DNA of 35,989 nucleotides from Hyphomicrobiales bacterium (GTDB taxonomy: Bacteria; Pseudomonadota; Alphaproteobacteria; Rhizobiales; Rhodomicrobiaceae), in the NCBI GenBank assembly GCA_019634405.1, contig JAHQVI010000093.1, forward strand, positions 1 through 35,989, in the 5' to 3' direction. The notes under the pieces were generated by a model that was not told where the DNA came from, made no database searches, and saw only the letters and a list, made by a program, of their open reading frames with translations. Positions 19,879-29,516 of this stretch are shown here, one piece after another. The translations under genes were made by a program, and so were the position numbers. Position 1 is the stretch's first letter. Every line of letters starts with the position of its first letter.

Positions 19879-20860
19879 TCTGCTCGACGCGCAAATAACA
19901 GCGCCCGCTCTCGCTGCGCTCAGCGCCATATGCTTCGTATTCGCCATCTTTCATCGCCAGGCGAACGGCGTCACCGCCGCGGCAAAACGCAGTGTGCTCT
20001 ACCGAAAACTGGTTTCCTCCGGCAATCAGACAAAACGCATGGCCGAAAGCCGGACGGTAAAACGCGCGCAGGAAGCCGCCCTCAAGTCAATCGCCAGTCA
20101 GGACCGGAAGCGGAAACAGTCGCAACTTCAGGACACGCTTACGGCGGCAGGGTTTACGGTATCTCCCCGGATCTTCATCCTTTGCTGTATATCGATCGGC
20201 GCGAGCGCAACGCTGATGGTTCTGTACATGACCAGCTCGCTTCTGATGGCGATCGCATTTGGCTGCCTAGCCAGCTGCTTTTTGCCACTGCGTTATCTGG
20301 CCTGGCGGACAGAGCAGCGCAAGCGGGCCTTCCTGAACGCCTTCTCCCCGGCGGTCGAAATGATCATACGCGGGGCAAAATCCGGCCTCTCCCTGCTGGA
20401 TTGCCTCGCCATGGTCGCCAGCGACGCCCCCTCACCGGTCCGCGAGGAGTTTCAGACCATTACCTCGCAAATGGCGGCAGGCGTGCCCCTGCCTGTCACC
20501 ATGGAGAAGCTTGCGCGGACAACACCGACGCCGGAAGTTCGGTTCTTCGCGATGGTCATGTCAATGCAGAACCAAACCGGCGGCAACCTGACCAATGCGC
20601 TGGCCAATCTTGCAAATGTTTTGCACCAGAGGGAAAGGCTCGTCACAAAAATCCGTGTCGCCAGCGCGGAGGGACGAATATCGGCGCTGATAATCGGCGC
20701 ACTGCCGTTCATCGTAATTGGTGGAACCTACGTCTTCTCGCCCGAATACATTTCGTTTCTGTGGACGGATGAAACGGGACGCAAGGCCGGACTCTTTTCA
20801 CTGATCTGGCTGATCATCGGAATTGTCGTCCTCCTCAGAATGTCGAGATTCGAGGTTTGA
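19871..20860 (+). CDS. tadB: Tad inner membrane protein TadB
   Basis: T2SSF domain: FSPAVEMIIRGAKSGLSLLDCLAMVA...PTPEVRFFAMVMSMQNQTGGNLTNALANLANVLHQR. Confidence 0.92.
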   Translation: MADLLDAQITAPALAALSAICFVFAIFHRQANGVTAAAKRSVLYRKLVSSGNQTKRMAESRTVKRAQEAALKSIASQDRKRKQSQLQDTLTAAGFTVSPRIFILCCISIGASATLMVLYMTSSLLMAIAFGCLASCFLPLRYLAWRTEQRKRAFLNAFSPAVEMIIRGAKSGLSLLDCLAMVASDAPSPVREEFQTITSQMAAGVPLPVTMEKLARTTPTPEVRFFAMVMSMQNQTGGNLTNALANLANVLHQRERLVTKIRVASAEGRISALIIGALPFIVIGGTYVFSPEYISFLWTDETGRKAGLFSLIWLIIGIVVLLRMSRFEV

Positions 20861-20863
20861 CGC

Positions 20864-21913
20864 ATGGCTGGATACGAATCAAACACAGAACTACTCTTGG
20901 CTATTCTGACCGGAATGGCAGTCTTTTGCGCGGTCTATACCCTGCTGGCGCCATATGGACGGAGCGGTAGATATGCCGCACGCCTGAAAGCAGTGTCCCG
21001 CGTAAGGACCGGATCGCGCGACGAAACGCTCAAAAGCCTTGCAGGCAAACCTGAAAGCCCGCTTCGCCGCAAACAGGCGAACTGTTTTACGCGGATGATC
21101 GGAGGCGGAAAAACCGATAAGGATAACAAGGATATAGAGTTGATCGTCGAGCTGCGCATGGCTGGATTTCGTAACCATGGAGCAGAAGCGGTGTTCCTGT
21201 TCTACCGGATGGCGTGCCCGGTCGCTTTCGCCCTTTTGTGCCTTACGGCCATCGCGCTTTTCGATCCGAAAGACATGAGTGCAAGCTTGGTCATGACATT
21301 GACGGCCGCCTCCGCAGCGCTCGGCTATGTCCTACCCAGGCTGATCATCCGTAAGCTGATAGAACGGCGCCAGCACCGCATAATGCGCGCCTTTCCCGAT
21401 GCGCTCGACCTTCTGCTTATATGTGTCCAGTCCGGCCTTTCGGTCGAGGCGGCGCTGGGACGAGTGACTGAGGACATCGCTGCGCAGAGCGTCGAGCTGG
21501 CCGAAGAGCTTGGGTTGACGATGGCCGAGCTTTCATATTTGCCAATCCGCTGGCGGGCCTACGCCAATCTTGGCGAGCGCATCGGACATCCGGCGGTCAA
21601 ACTGATCACGGCAGCGCTCGTTCAGGCGGAACGGCACGGCACATCAATCAGTCAGGCTCTCAACTCCGCCGCTCACGCCGGACGCGAAGCGCGTATCGCC
21701 GAGGCGGAGTTCCGCGCAGCCGCCCTTCCGCCGAAACTTGCGGTGCCGCTTGTCGTGTTTTTTCTGCCCATCTTGCTGACGGTTATCCTTGCACCTGCCG
21801 TAATCGAAGCTGGACGCGTCCTCACCAAACAGAGCGATCATATTAACGAACGGTCTTCGATGCCCCCAGAGACGCATCGGCCACATGCGGCTTCCAGTTC
21901 AGATCCTCAGTAG
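20864..21913 (+). CDS. tadC: Tad inner membrane protein TadC
   Basis: T2SSF domain: FPDALDLLLICVQSGLSVEAALGRV...GHPAVKLITAALVQAERHGTSISQAL. Confidence 0.92.
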   Translation: MAGYESNTELLLAILTGMAVFCAVYTLLAPYGRSGRYAARLKAVSRVRTGSRDETLKSLAGKPESPLRRKQANCFTRMIGGGKTDKDNKDIELIVELRMAGFRNHGAEAVFLFYRMACPVAFALLCLTAIALFDPKDMSASLVMTLTAASAALGYVLPRLIIRKLIERRQHRIMRAFPDALDLLLICVQSGLSVEAALGRVTEDIAAQSVELAEELGLTMAELSYLPIRWRAYANLGERIGHPAVKLITAALVQAERHGTSISQALNSAAHAGREARIAEAEFRAAALPPKLAVPLVVFFLPILLTVILAPAVIEAGRVLTKQSDHINERSSMPPETHRPHAASSSDPQ

Positions 21914-22628
21914 CAGCGCGCTCGTCCAGCCCCATAAAAGCTGCGATTTCATCTCTGCCCGCATTCTCAAGCGCGCGTGGCAGCGAATATCCCGCAAGTC
22001 GCTCAGCTTGCTCAAATTCTCCCTGAATTGCGAGGGCTACCGCAAGATTGCGCTTTACCAGAAAGATGTGATCCTTGTCGATTTGCGGCGATATCAGAGC
22101 CTGCCGGAATATGGCGGCGGCATCGGAAGTTTGCCCCTCAAGCAGGTAGAACATGCCGAAATTGTTGAGGCTCGCCGTATTGGCGCCGGAAATTTCGCGC
22201 GCCCGAGAAAAGGCCTGCCGCGCCTCCATCTTATGTCCCTGCCGCTCCGCAACAATCGCGTAAGCGGAAAAAACGCGCCAATCTTCGGGATCGGCGTCAG
22301 ATGCGCGTTGCAGCAAGCGCAGCGCCAGCGCGTCCTGACGCATTAACGCCGCCTGATAGCCATAGGCAGAGAGCAACGCAATATCGTCCGGATAGCGTGC
22401 ATGCGCAGATCGCAGAACAGAAAGCGCTTCGCCCGAAGCGCCGCTGTGCTGCAATGTTCGCGCGAGTTGGATCGCATCATCGACGCTCGCCCCCGCTTGC
22501 GAATCCATGAGTGGCGGTAGCGGAATGCTTGTGATCCGATATTTTTCATCCGAGCCGGTGCTGCACGCCGCAACAGGCGCAATGACCGCCAGCAGACTGC
22601 AAAACCTGAATGTCATCCCCATGCCCAA
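21843..22628 (-). CDS. TadD-like TPR lipoprotein
   Basis: Lipobox-like VAAC; TPR-like repeats LLSAYGYQAALMRQDALALRLLQRASDADPEDWRVFSAYAIVAERQGHKMEARQAFSRA; next to the tad genes. Confidence 0.75.
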   Translation of the reverse strand: MGMGMTFRFCSLLAVIAPVAACSTGSDEKYRITSIPLPPLMDSQAGASVDDAIQLARTLQHSGASGEALSVLRSAHARYPDDIALLSAYGYQAALMRQDALALRLLQRASDADPEDWRVFSAYAIVAERQGHKMEARQAFSRAREISGANTASLNNFGMFYLLEGQTSDAAAIFRQALISPQIDKDHIFLVKRNLAVALAIQGEFEQAERLAGYSLPRALENAGRDEIAAFMGLDERAATEDLNWKPHVADASLGASKTVR

Positions 22629-22719
22629 ATTCCGATCTCAGAACTTAAAAATATGGGGATTCGCACATTCAGAAAATAAGTATAAATAACATCAAGGCGC
22701 TATAAGTGCATGGATAAGA

Positions 22720-23409
22720 TCAGCTTTCCTTGCGCGCCTCGTCCGCCCACTCCGCCAGCTCGGGCATTGCCATGATGTTATCGCGGTAGCGCGCGGCCGT
22801 GCCATCATCGCCAAGTTGCGCCAGATCCACCGAATAGGTCGTGAAACGGCTCGCAACAGGCGCAAACATGGCGTCCGCAGCGCTGAATGCACCGAACAGG
22901 AATTCGCCGCCATCGCCAAAACCCGCACGGCAATCGCGCCATATGCCGACAATCCGCTGCATATCCGCTTTTGCCCCTTCGCTCGGCGCGGCAGCCTCGC
23001 GCTGATTGACGAAATACATCGGAAATTCGGCACGCAGGCGCTCAAATCCGGAATGCATTTCCGCAGCGACCGACCGCGCTACGGCGCGCTTCTTCCTGTC
23101 GTCTGGCCACACGCTCTTGTCGGAATGGGTCTCAGCAATATATTCAATGATAGCAAGGCTATCCGGTATTACAAGGTCGCCATGTTTAAGCACGGGGACC
23201 GTTCCCGCCGGCGAATGTTTCAAAATTTCAAAACGCCGGCCGGCCGCCTTTAAATCAACAAGAACTTCGGAAAACGAAATGCCGAAATGTTTGAGCACGA
23301 GCCAAGGCCGCAAACTCCACGATGACAGATTTTTATTCCCAATTATCAGCTCGTAACTTTCATTCACTTGCAATTCTCCTATTCCGGCGCTCTTCCGGTT
23401 TCTGACCAA
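22720..23409 (-). CDS. Glutathione S-transferase family protein
   Basis: YELIIGNKNLSSWSLRPWLVLKHFGISF...GTVPVLKHGDLVIPDSLAIIEYIAE; true start may be downstream of 23409. Confidence 0.88.
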   Translation of the reverse strand: MVRNRKSAGIGELQVNESYELIIGNKNLSSWSLRPWLVLKHFGISFSEVLVDLKAAGRRFEILKHSPAGTVPVLKHGDLVIPDSLAIIEYIAETHSDKSVWPDDRKKRAVARSVAAEMHSGFERLRAEFPMYFVNQREAAAPSEGAKADMQRIVGIWRDCRAGFGDGGEFLFGAFSAADAMFAPVASRFTTYSVDLAQLGDDGTAARYRDNIMAMPELAEWADEARKES

Positions 23410-23432
23410 ATCAATCAGGCAAGATCCAAATC

Positions 23433-24839
23433 ATGACGACACTATACTCAAAAATCCGCGATGATATTCAGTCTCTTTTCGACACGGATGATGCCGCAAC
23501 GGATATACGGCCAATCCACATTCTGGGCGATGGCAAGCTGCCGCAATGGCTGACGCCGGAACAGCGTGGCTGGCTTGAAGGAACAGCATTCGATCCGAAA
23601 GCGGCAGGACATGCGCTGCTGCCCGGAAGCAACGGCGTCCAAGCCGTGCTTGCTGGCGCTGGCGGGCAAGAAGACAGCCCCTTATCGGCCGGCGGCCTTT
23701 CCGCCACGCTCCCGGAGGGCGCATATGGTTTTGCAAGCGGGATCGAAAATCCCGAACACCCTGCCCTCGCCTGGGCGCTCGGTCATTACATCTTCCGGCG
23801 CTACAAAGGCGACGGACCTAAAAAATCACGCCGGTTACGGATGCCGGAGGGCGTTGATGTGAACCAGATCGTGAATATGGCTGCCGCCGTCTGGCTTGGC
23901 CGCGATCTGATCAACACGCCCGCAAACGATATGGGGCCCGGCGAGCTTGAAGAGACTTCCCGCGGGCTCGCAAGCTTTTTCGGCGCCGAATGCAGCGTCA
24001 TCAACGGTGACGAGCTTCTCGAAAAGAACCTGCCGCTGATTCACGCCGTCGGCCGGGCGAGCCCGCGCACGCCGAGGCTGATCGAGCTGCGCTGGGGCGA
24101 TGAGAGCACGCCGAAAGTGACGATTGTCGGCAAGGGCATCTGCTTTGATACGGGTGGGCTGAACCTGAAGCCAGGCAACACCATGGACCTGATGAAAAAG
24201 GATATGGGAGGCTCGGCAGCCGTGCTAGCCCTTGCGGCGATGATCATGGGCGCGAAACTGCCCGTGCGCCTTCGCGTTCTGATCGCGGCAGCGGAAAATT
24301 CGGTAGCCGGCAATGCACTCCGTCCGGGCGACATTCTCAAGAGCCGAACCGGGCTGCATGTGGAGATCGGGAACACCGATGCGGAAGGCCGCCTTGTTTT
24401 AGCTGACGCGCTTGCTCTCGCCGATGAGGACAAGCCCGACCACATCTTCAGCCTTGCGACGCTGACCGGGGCGGCGCGCGTAGCGCTGGGCGCAGATCTA
24501 CCGCCGGTCTATTCAACGAATATTGCTCTGGCGCAGGCCATCGCGGCGACCGGGACCGATATCGGCGATCCGTCATGGCCAATGCCGCTATGGGCACCTT
24601 ACGACAAAATGATCGATTCGAAGCTGGGCGATATCCGGAATATCGGGCCCTCACCCTTTGCGGGATCAATTATTGCCGCCCTCTTTTTGAATCGCTTCGT
24701 AAAATCGGCGAAACACTATACACATTTTGATATCTACGGCTGGGTTCCAAAGACCCTGCCGGGAAAACCAGCGGGCGGGGAACCACAATGCGCCCGTGCG
24801 ATTTTCGAATATCTGAAGGGGGCATATTCAGACCGATGA
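23433..24839 (+). CDS. Leucyl aminopeptidase family protein (M17)
   Basis: VGKGICFDTGGLNLKPGNTMDLMKKDMGGSAAVL, NTDAEGRLVLADAL metal-binding motifs. Confidence 0.95.
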   Translation: MTTLYSKIRDDIQSLFDTDDAATDIRPIHILGDGKLPQWLTPEQRGWLEGTAFDPKAAGHALLPGSNGVQAVLAGAGGQEDSPLSAGGLSATLPEGAYGFASGIENPEHPALAWALGHYIFRRYKGDGPKKSRRLRMPEGVDVNQIVNMAAAVWLGRDLINTPANDMGPGELEETSRGLASFFGAECSVINGDELLEKNLPLIHAVGRASPRTPRLIELRWGDESTPKVTIVGKGICFDTGGLNLKPGNTMDLMKKDMGGSAAVLALAAMIMGAKLPVRLRVLIAAAENSVAGNALRPGDILKSRTGLHVEIGNTDAEGRLVLADALALADEDKPDHIFSLATLTGAARVALGADLPPVYSTNIALAQAIAATGTDIGDPSWPMPLWAPYDKMIDSKLGDIRNIGPSPFAGSIIAALFLNRFVKSAKHYTHFDIYGWVPKTLPGKPAGGEPQCARAIFEYLKGAYSDR

Positions 24840-25711
24840 ACGAACCGGCCACCAAGCTTGACCCGCGACGCAATGTTTACCGCGAAGACCTCGCCGCCGA
24901 ATATCTGAAAGATCAGGTAAAGGCCCCGAAATATGCGGCGGGCGAGCTGCGTCAGGTCGTTGGCGCGATCGCGCCGGTTCGCATCGTGCCACGTTTCGAT
25001 GCCCCGCTTCTGACGCAGGCGCTGTTCGGAGAACTGGCAACGGTTTTCGGCGTGGAAGGGGGCTGGGCCTGGGTTCAGTTGGAAAATGACGACTATGTCG
25101 GTTACATGCCCGCCGACAATCTGTCCGTTCTGATCGAGGAACCCTCGCATTGGATCTTCGCGACCGGCACGTTCGTCTACCCTGCGCCAGATCTGAAAAG
25201 ACCGCCTATAACGCGGCTCAGCTTCGGTGCGAAAGTTTCAGTTATCGGGCGCGAAGGCCGGTTTGCCGAACTGTCCCGTGGCGGCTTTGTATTCGCAGGA
25301 CATCTCAAACCGTTTGAAGAGAAGACCAAGGATTTTGTTGCAATTGCAGAATCCATGCGTGGTACCCCTTATTTATGGGGCGGGCGCTCCTGTAGCGGTA
25401 TCGACTGCTCGGGGCTCGTGCAGCTGGGTTTGCAATCGATGGGAATGAGTTGCCCTCGCGACGCCGACATGCAGGAAGGCGAAGTCGGTGAAAAACTGGC
25501 GGAAAATGAGTTGTCCGATCTTGAACGGGGCGATCTGGTTTTCTGGCGTGGCCATGTCGGGATCGCGCAATCGTCAACCAGCCTCGTCCATGCCAGCGGT
25601 CACCAGATGGAAGTTGTCTGCGAACCGATCATGGATGCAGTTGAGCGCATTGCCACGACGCATGGCGACATAACGTCGATCCGGCGAATTCCTGATCTGA
25701 AGCTGGAATAG
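24836..25711 (+). CDS. NlpC/P60 (C40) peptidase with N-terminal SH3-like domains
   Basis: GTPYLWGGRSCSGIDCSGLVQ and GDLVFWRGHVGIA catalytic motifs; ATGA overlap with the aminopeptidase. Confidence 0.92.
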   Translation: MNEPATKLDPRRNVYREDLAAEYLKDQVKAPKYAAGELRQVVGAIAPVRIVPRFDAPLLTQALFGELATVFGVEGGWAWVQLENDDYVGYMPADNLSVLIEEPSHWIFATGTFVYPAPDLKRPPITRLSFGAKVSVIGREGRFAELSRGGFVFAGHLKPFEEKTKDFVAIAESMRGTPYLWGGRSCSGIDCSGLVQLGLQSMGMSCPRDADMQEGEVGEKLAENELSDLERGDLVFWRGHVGIAQSSTSLVHASGHQMEVVCEPIMDAVERIATTHGDITSIRRIPDLKLE

Positions 25712-25752
25712 AGGGGCGTAAACGGCGCGATTAAATCCGAACGTAAAACAGG

Positions 25753-27609
25753 CTAAAGCCCTAACATACGCGTTCCGAACATTGCCAGTTCAGTTAGCAC
25801 TCCACCAAGTATCATGACGGCAATCCACTTGATGCCTCGTCCCATTGCCAGCCAATAATTCGTCCGCACATTGATCGTGATAACCTGATCCGGCAGAGCG
25901 GAATCCGCAACTGCGCCATTCGCGCCAACACTGCGCGACGCAACAAGCAGTTGGAGCGTGCGCGTTCCCTTACGGCTTGGCGTAACTGACCAGCGCCAGC
26001 GCCCATAAACATCGTTTTCGTCGGCGCGATTGAATATCCATTGTGTTTCAGGGTTCAGCGGTTCGATGTTGAAACCGCCTTCCGGTGCACGAAGCGCCAC
26101 GCTCATGGTTTGCGTGATGTTGATGTCATGCCCATGCATATCGCCGCGACCGTCAAAACCACGCAGGATCGCAATGGTTTCTTCCCGCGATATGCGGACC
26201 TCCACGCGTTCGGCGACGGATGCGCGCATCTTGCGGGGGATATTCTCCAAAAGACGTCCGGCGATGGTGTCCTGCGGACTTCGTTGCCGCTGGCGCTTCA
26301 CCGGAAGGTTGGGCGATCCCCCAGCCGATCGGCCGTTTTTCGCCGGAACTTGCCCGCCACGCGTACGGCGCGTCTTCTGGCCGCCCATTTGCGGTGGGGC
26401 CGCAGGAGCAGGAGCGGGTGGCGCTTCCCCGCGGCTGCGCGGCCGATTGAGACGCATCTCGTCGAGGCGGCTCACAGGGGGAACCGGATCCATCGACATC
26501 TTGTCGGCGGGCGGTTGAGGCGGACCCTGGTACTGCTTTCGTTCTCCGCCGCCACGATAGCCGGAAAAATTGCCGTTCGGAGGCGTTTTCACCGGTGGCG
26601 GAGATGGTGGCGGCTCCATGCGGAGGTTTGGCCGTTCCGGCGGCGCATATCCTCCCGGCGCGCTCGTCTTGCGGCGATGGCGGATCTCAGGCTCGTTCAC
26701 CGGCGGAGGAGGAGGAGGAGGCGGCGGTGATGCACGCGAGTCAACAGCAGGCTCAAGCGCTTCTTCTTCATAGACCTCAATATCGGCTTCAACCTCACTC
26801 AGCGCTTCTTCTACGGCCTCTATTTCCAGCTCAAGCAGATCCCCATCATGAGTACTTTCTGCCGGCTCGGCAGGCGCCGACATCACGGCAGGGGACTCTT
26901 TCGGCGCGTCATGTCTAGCCTGCATTTGCGCTGGCGCCGGGGCAGGAGCCCTGGCATAGCGTTCGCGAGCGGGAGCGGCGTTGGCGGGCGTTCGCATCTG
27001 CGCGCCCGGAACAGGGCCACGCTGCGCGGGAGTCGGCACCGGCATGTCGATCGCGGGCGTTCCCAGATTGTGGTCTTCGACTTCAGGTTCGGGCTCGGGC
27101 GCGGGCGTCGGATTTCTGCGCGGCGAAGGTGTCGTCGCGCCGCGATTGGCGTAGAGCCAGGACACAGCGCTGGCGTAGCCAACGCCATTCCGCTTCAGCA
27201 CCTCACTCGCCATATTGTCCGATTCGCGAGACAGGGCCGCAATGACGAACGCTGCATCCACCTCCTCACAATTCAGGCGGTCCGCGTCATCGGAGGCAGT
27301 TTGCAGAACACGCTCGACCTTGTAGCTGGCGTGCAGATCAAATTCGCCCGGCGTGTAAAGAGACGTCAGCCCGCGATTGACCGCCTCCGCAATATTGCCG
27401 CGAATCCCGGCCATATCCGCCTGCAGCCCCTCAAGAATCTCCGTCGTGCTGGGATCATCCATGAGCGTGTACAGCAAATGCTCAAGCGTCACATAGCGGT
27501 GCGACCGCTGCTGCGCGAGCGAAATGGCGCGCTCAATGGACAATGCAAGATAGGTCGATTGAGGAAGATCGGTTTGGAATCCCGATGTCTCGGCCACGCG
27601 AACCTCCAA
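25753..27609 (-). CDS. Clp-N-domain protein with long proline-rich linker and C-terminal transmembrane segment, function unknown
   Basis: N-terminus LSIERAISLAQQRSHRYVTLEHLLYTLMDDPSTTEIL...VERVLQTASDDADRLNCEEVDAAFVIAALSRESDNMASEVLKRNGV (two Clp-N-type repeats), PPPPPPPPP linker, C-terminal hydrophobic WIAVMILGGVLTELAMF. Confidence 0.85.
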   Translation of the reverse strand: MEVRVAETSGFQTDLPQSTYLALSIERAISLAQQRSHRYVTLEHLLYTLMDDPSTTEILEGLQADMAGIRGNIAEAVNRGLTSLYTPGEFDLHASYKVERVLQTASDDADRLNCEEVDAAFVIAALSRESDNMASEVLKRNGVGYASAVSWLYANRGATTPSPRRNPTPAPEPEPEVEDHNLGTPAIDMPVPTPAQRGPVPGAQMRTPANAAPARERYARAPAPAPAQMQARHDAPKESPAVMSAPAEPAESTHDGDLLELEIEAVEEALSEVEADIEVYEEEALEPAVDSRASPPPPPPPPPVNEPEIRHRRKTSAPGGYAPPERPNLRMEPPPSPPPVKTPPNGNFSGYRGGGERKQYQGPPQPPADKMSMDPVPPVSRLDEMRLNRPRSRGEAPPAPAPAAPPQMGGQKTRRTRGGQVPAKNGRSAGGSPNLPVKRQRQRSPQDTIAGRLLENIPRKMRASVAERVEVRISREETIAILRGFDGRGDMHGHDINITQTMSVALRAPEGGFNIEPLNPETQWIFNRADENDVYGRWRWSVTPSRKGTRTLQLLVASRSVGANGAVADSALPDQVITINVRTNYWLAMGRGIKWIAVMILGGVLTELAMFGTRMLGL

Positions 27610-27831
27610 TTCAACTCACGAAAGACAAATTTTAGCATGGCTAAGCCCTGGAAAACCAGTTTCCAGATCGCCGCCCCATGCACTAGTTAGACCCTCCTTC
27701 GTCACATAACGCAAATCAGGCTCTACCGAAAGGTCATATCGGCCACAATCGGCAAGCGTCTTAAATCATTTGAGGCGCGGGGCAAACTCGCTATAAAAAA
27801 CGCCAGTTCCAAAGAAGAGAGGCTTGGCTCA

Positions 27832-28746
27832 ATGGGAAGTTCCGCCGAGGCAGGATATATGCCGATAACACCGCATACACATGCCGTCATCCTTTCCGAA
27901 GCGCTCCCCTACATGCAGCGTTACGACCAGCAAAACGTTGTCGTGAAATATGGCGGGCACGCTATGGGTGATGCGGAGCTATCCTCATGTTTCGCCAAGG
28001 ATATAACGCTTTTGGAGCAATCTGGCGTTAAACCGGTCGTCGTACATGGCGGCGGCCCTCAGATCGGACGGCTGCTTGACCGCCTGCAAATCAAATCGGA
28101 ATTTGCTGACGGCCTGCGGGTCACGGACGCCGCAACCGTTGAGATTGTGGAAATGGTTCTGGCCGGATCGATCAACAAGCAGATCGTTGCCGCCATAAAC
28201 CAGGCAGGCGGCCGGGCTTGCGGAATTTCCGGTAAGGACGCCAATCTGCTGATCGCAAAGAAGCTGGAACGGCGCGTGCGCGATCCGCAATCGAATATCG
28301 AACGCGTGATCGACCTTGGCTTCGTGGGCGAACCTGAAGAGGTAAACCCCCGAATTGTCGAAGTTATCGCCAGTGGCGATCTGATCCCGGTCGTGGCGCC
28401 GCTTGGCGTCTCCCGCGATGGCATGACCTACAATATCAATGCCGATACATTTGCCTCCGCGCTCGCGACGGCGATGAAAGCGAAACGCTTGCTATTGCTG
28501 ACGGATGTTGTCGGGGTCCTGGATAAAGAGGGGCGGCTCATCCCGAAGCTCACCGTATCGGAAGCGCGCGCGCTGATTGAGGACGGCACGATAACCGGTG
28601 GAATGATTCCAAAGGTTCAAGGCTGTATTGACGTCGTTGAAGCAGGCGTCGAGGCCGTCGTCATCATCAATGGCAAGGTCCCGCACGCCGTACTGACGGA
28701 ACTGTTCACCCAGCACGGCGCAGGTACATTGATCGAGCGCGACTAA
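27832..28746 (+). CDS. argB: Acetylglutamate kinase
   Basis: [81 protein letters not shown]. Confidence 0.96.
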   Translation: MGSSAEAGYMPITPHTHAVILSEALPYMQRYDQQNVVVKYGGHAMGDAELSSCFAKDITLLEQSGVKPVVVHGGGPQIGRLLDRLQIKSEFADGLRVTDAATVEIVEMVLAGSINKQIVAAINQAGGRACGISGKDANLLIAKKLERRVRDPQSNIERVIDLGFVGEPEEVNPRIVEVIASGDLIPVVAPLGVSRDGMTYNINADTFASALATAMKAKRLLLLTDVVGVLDKEGRLIPKLTVSEARALIEDGTITGGMIPKVQGCIDVVEAGVEAVVIINGKVPHAVLTELFTQHGAGTLIERD

Positions 28747-29059
28747 AGCCCAAAGCCAATTGCCTTTGAATTGACCGATACGGCATAATGACGCCTGAAA
28801 ACATATGGGTTACGCAATTTACCGCACATCCATCCGGTGACGGCATCCTTACATTTTGAAAAAAACTCACCGAGATCGCGTCAACATCGCGGAGTCGGAC
28901 GAGGTCGGGGCGCTCATTCAAGAAGAAAGCAACGACAGGACGACGATTATGAGCGGTGCAGAACCGCCGGAGATTGGGTAAACATGGCTCAAATCGCCAT
29001 CGCAATAGGCACTGACCAGAGAGATGCCGTAAGCGGTGTTTAGCATCGCCAACGGCCAA

Positions 29060-29504
29060 CTCTCAGGTCAAGGGAACTCCACAAACGGCACGACAAGCAA
29101 AGCACTCACAACCTGCTCGTCATCATGATTGCTATCACAACGAGCCTGTGCCCATCGCCTTGACCAATGCGGTCCATGCGGCAAGCAAGGCTTTCCCGTG
29201 ACGCGTTGATCACGCTGCGGGGAGCCAAAGAGCAATGACCGGTCACGTGCTGAAGATTTGCATCGAAGCGCAGTTCGCACTCGTACTGCGCCCCAAAACA
29301 CGATTACCCGTTCCTGGTTCTACCGCCGTCCTTGCCCGGAGCCCCCCATCGAAACCGCTTTCGCCAGGCTCAAAGCTTGCCTCATGGCGCGTCGGCGCAC
29401 GTCCATTCGACGCCCTGATCAATTCACTCGGCGACTTCTGCCATCTCTTCTGGCCGGCAGAATGCAAAAACTGCGTCAGATCTGCCGGACATACCCCACA
29501 TTAA
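29060..29504 (+). pseudogene. Degenerate IS630-family transposase remnant (catalytic C-terminal region)
   Basis: Frameshifted segments FLVLPPSLP / EPPIETAFARLKACLMARR / ALINSLGDFCHLFWPAECKNCVRSAGHT match the IS630 LPPYSPDLNPIE-FAKLK...F-P-EC-NYF-AGY pattern in order. Confidence 0.5.
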
Positions 29505-29516
29505 ATGCAGAATCCT

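Noticed and set aside
18511-19947. 478-aa minus-strand ORF
   Set aside because: Antisense shadow of cpaF, which has strong ATPase motifs in the other strand.
26690-26735. GGAGGAGGAGG/poly-Pro repeat as a possible microsatellite element
   Set aside because: Explained by the proline-rich linker codons of the Clp-N protein.
26848-27690. 280-aa plus-strand ORF
   Set aside because: Antisense to the Clp-N gene; Arg-rich shadow of its coding frame.
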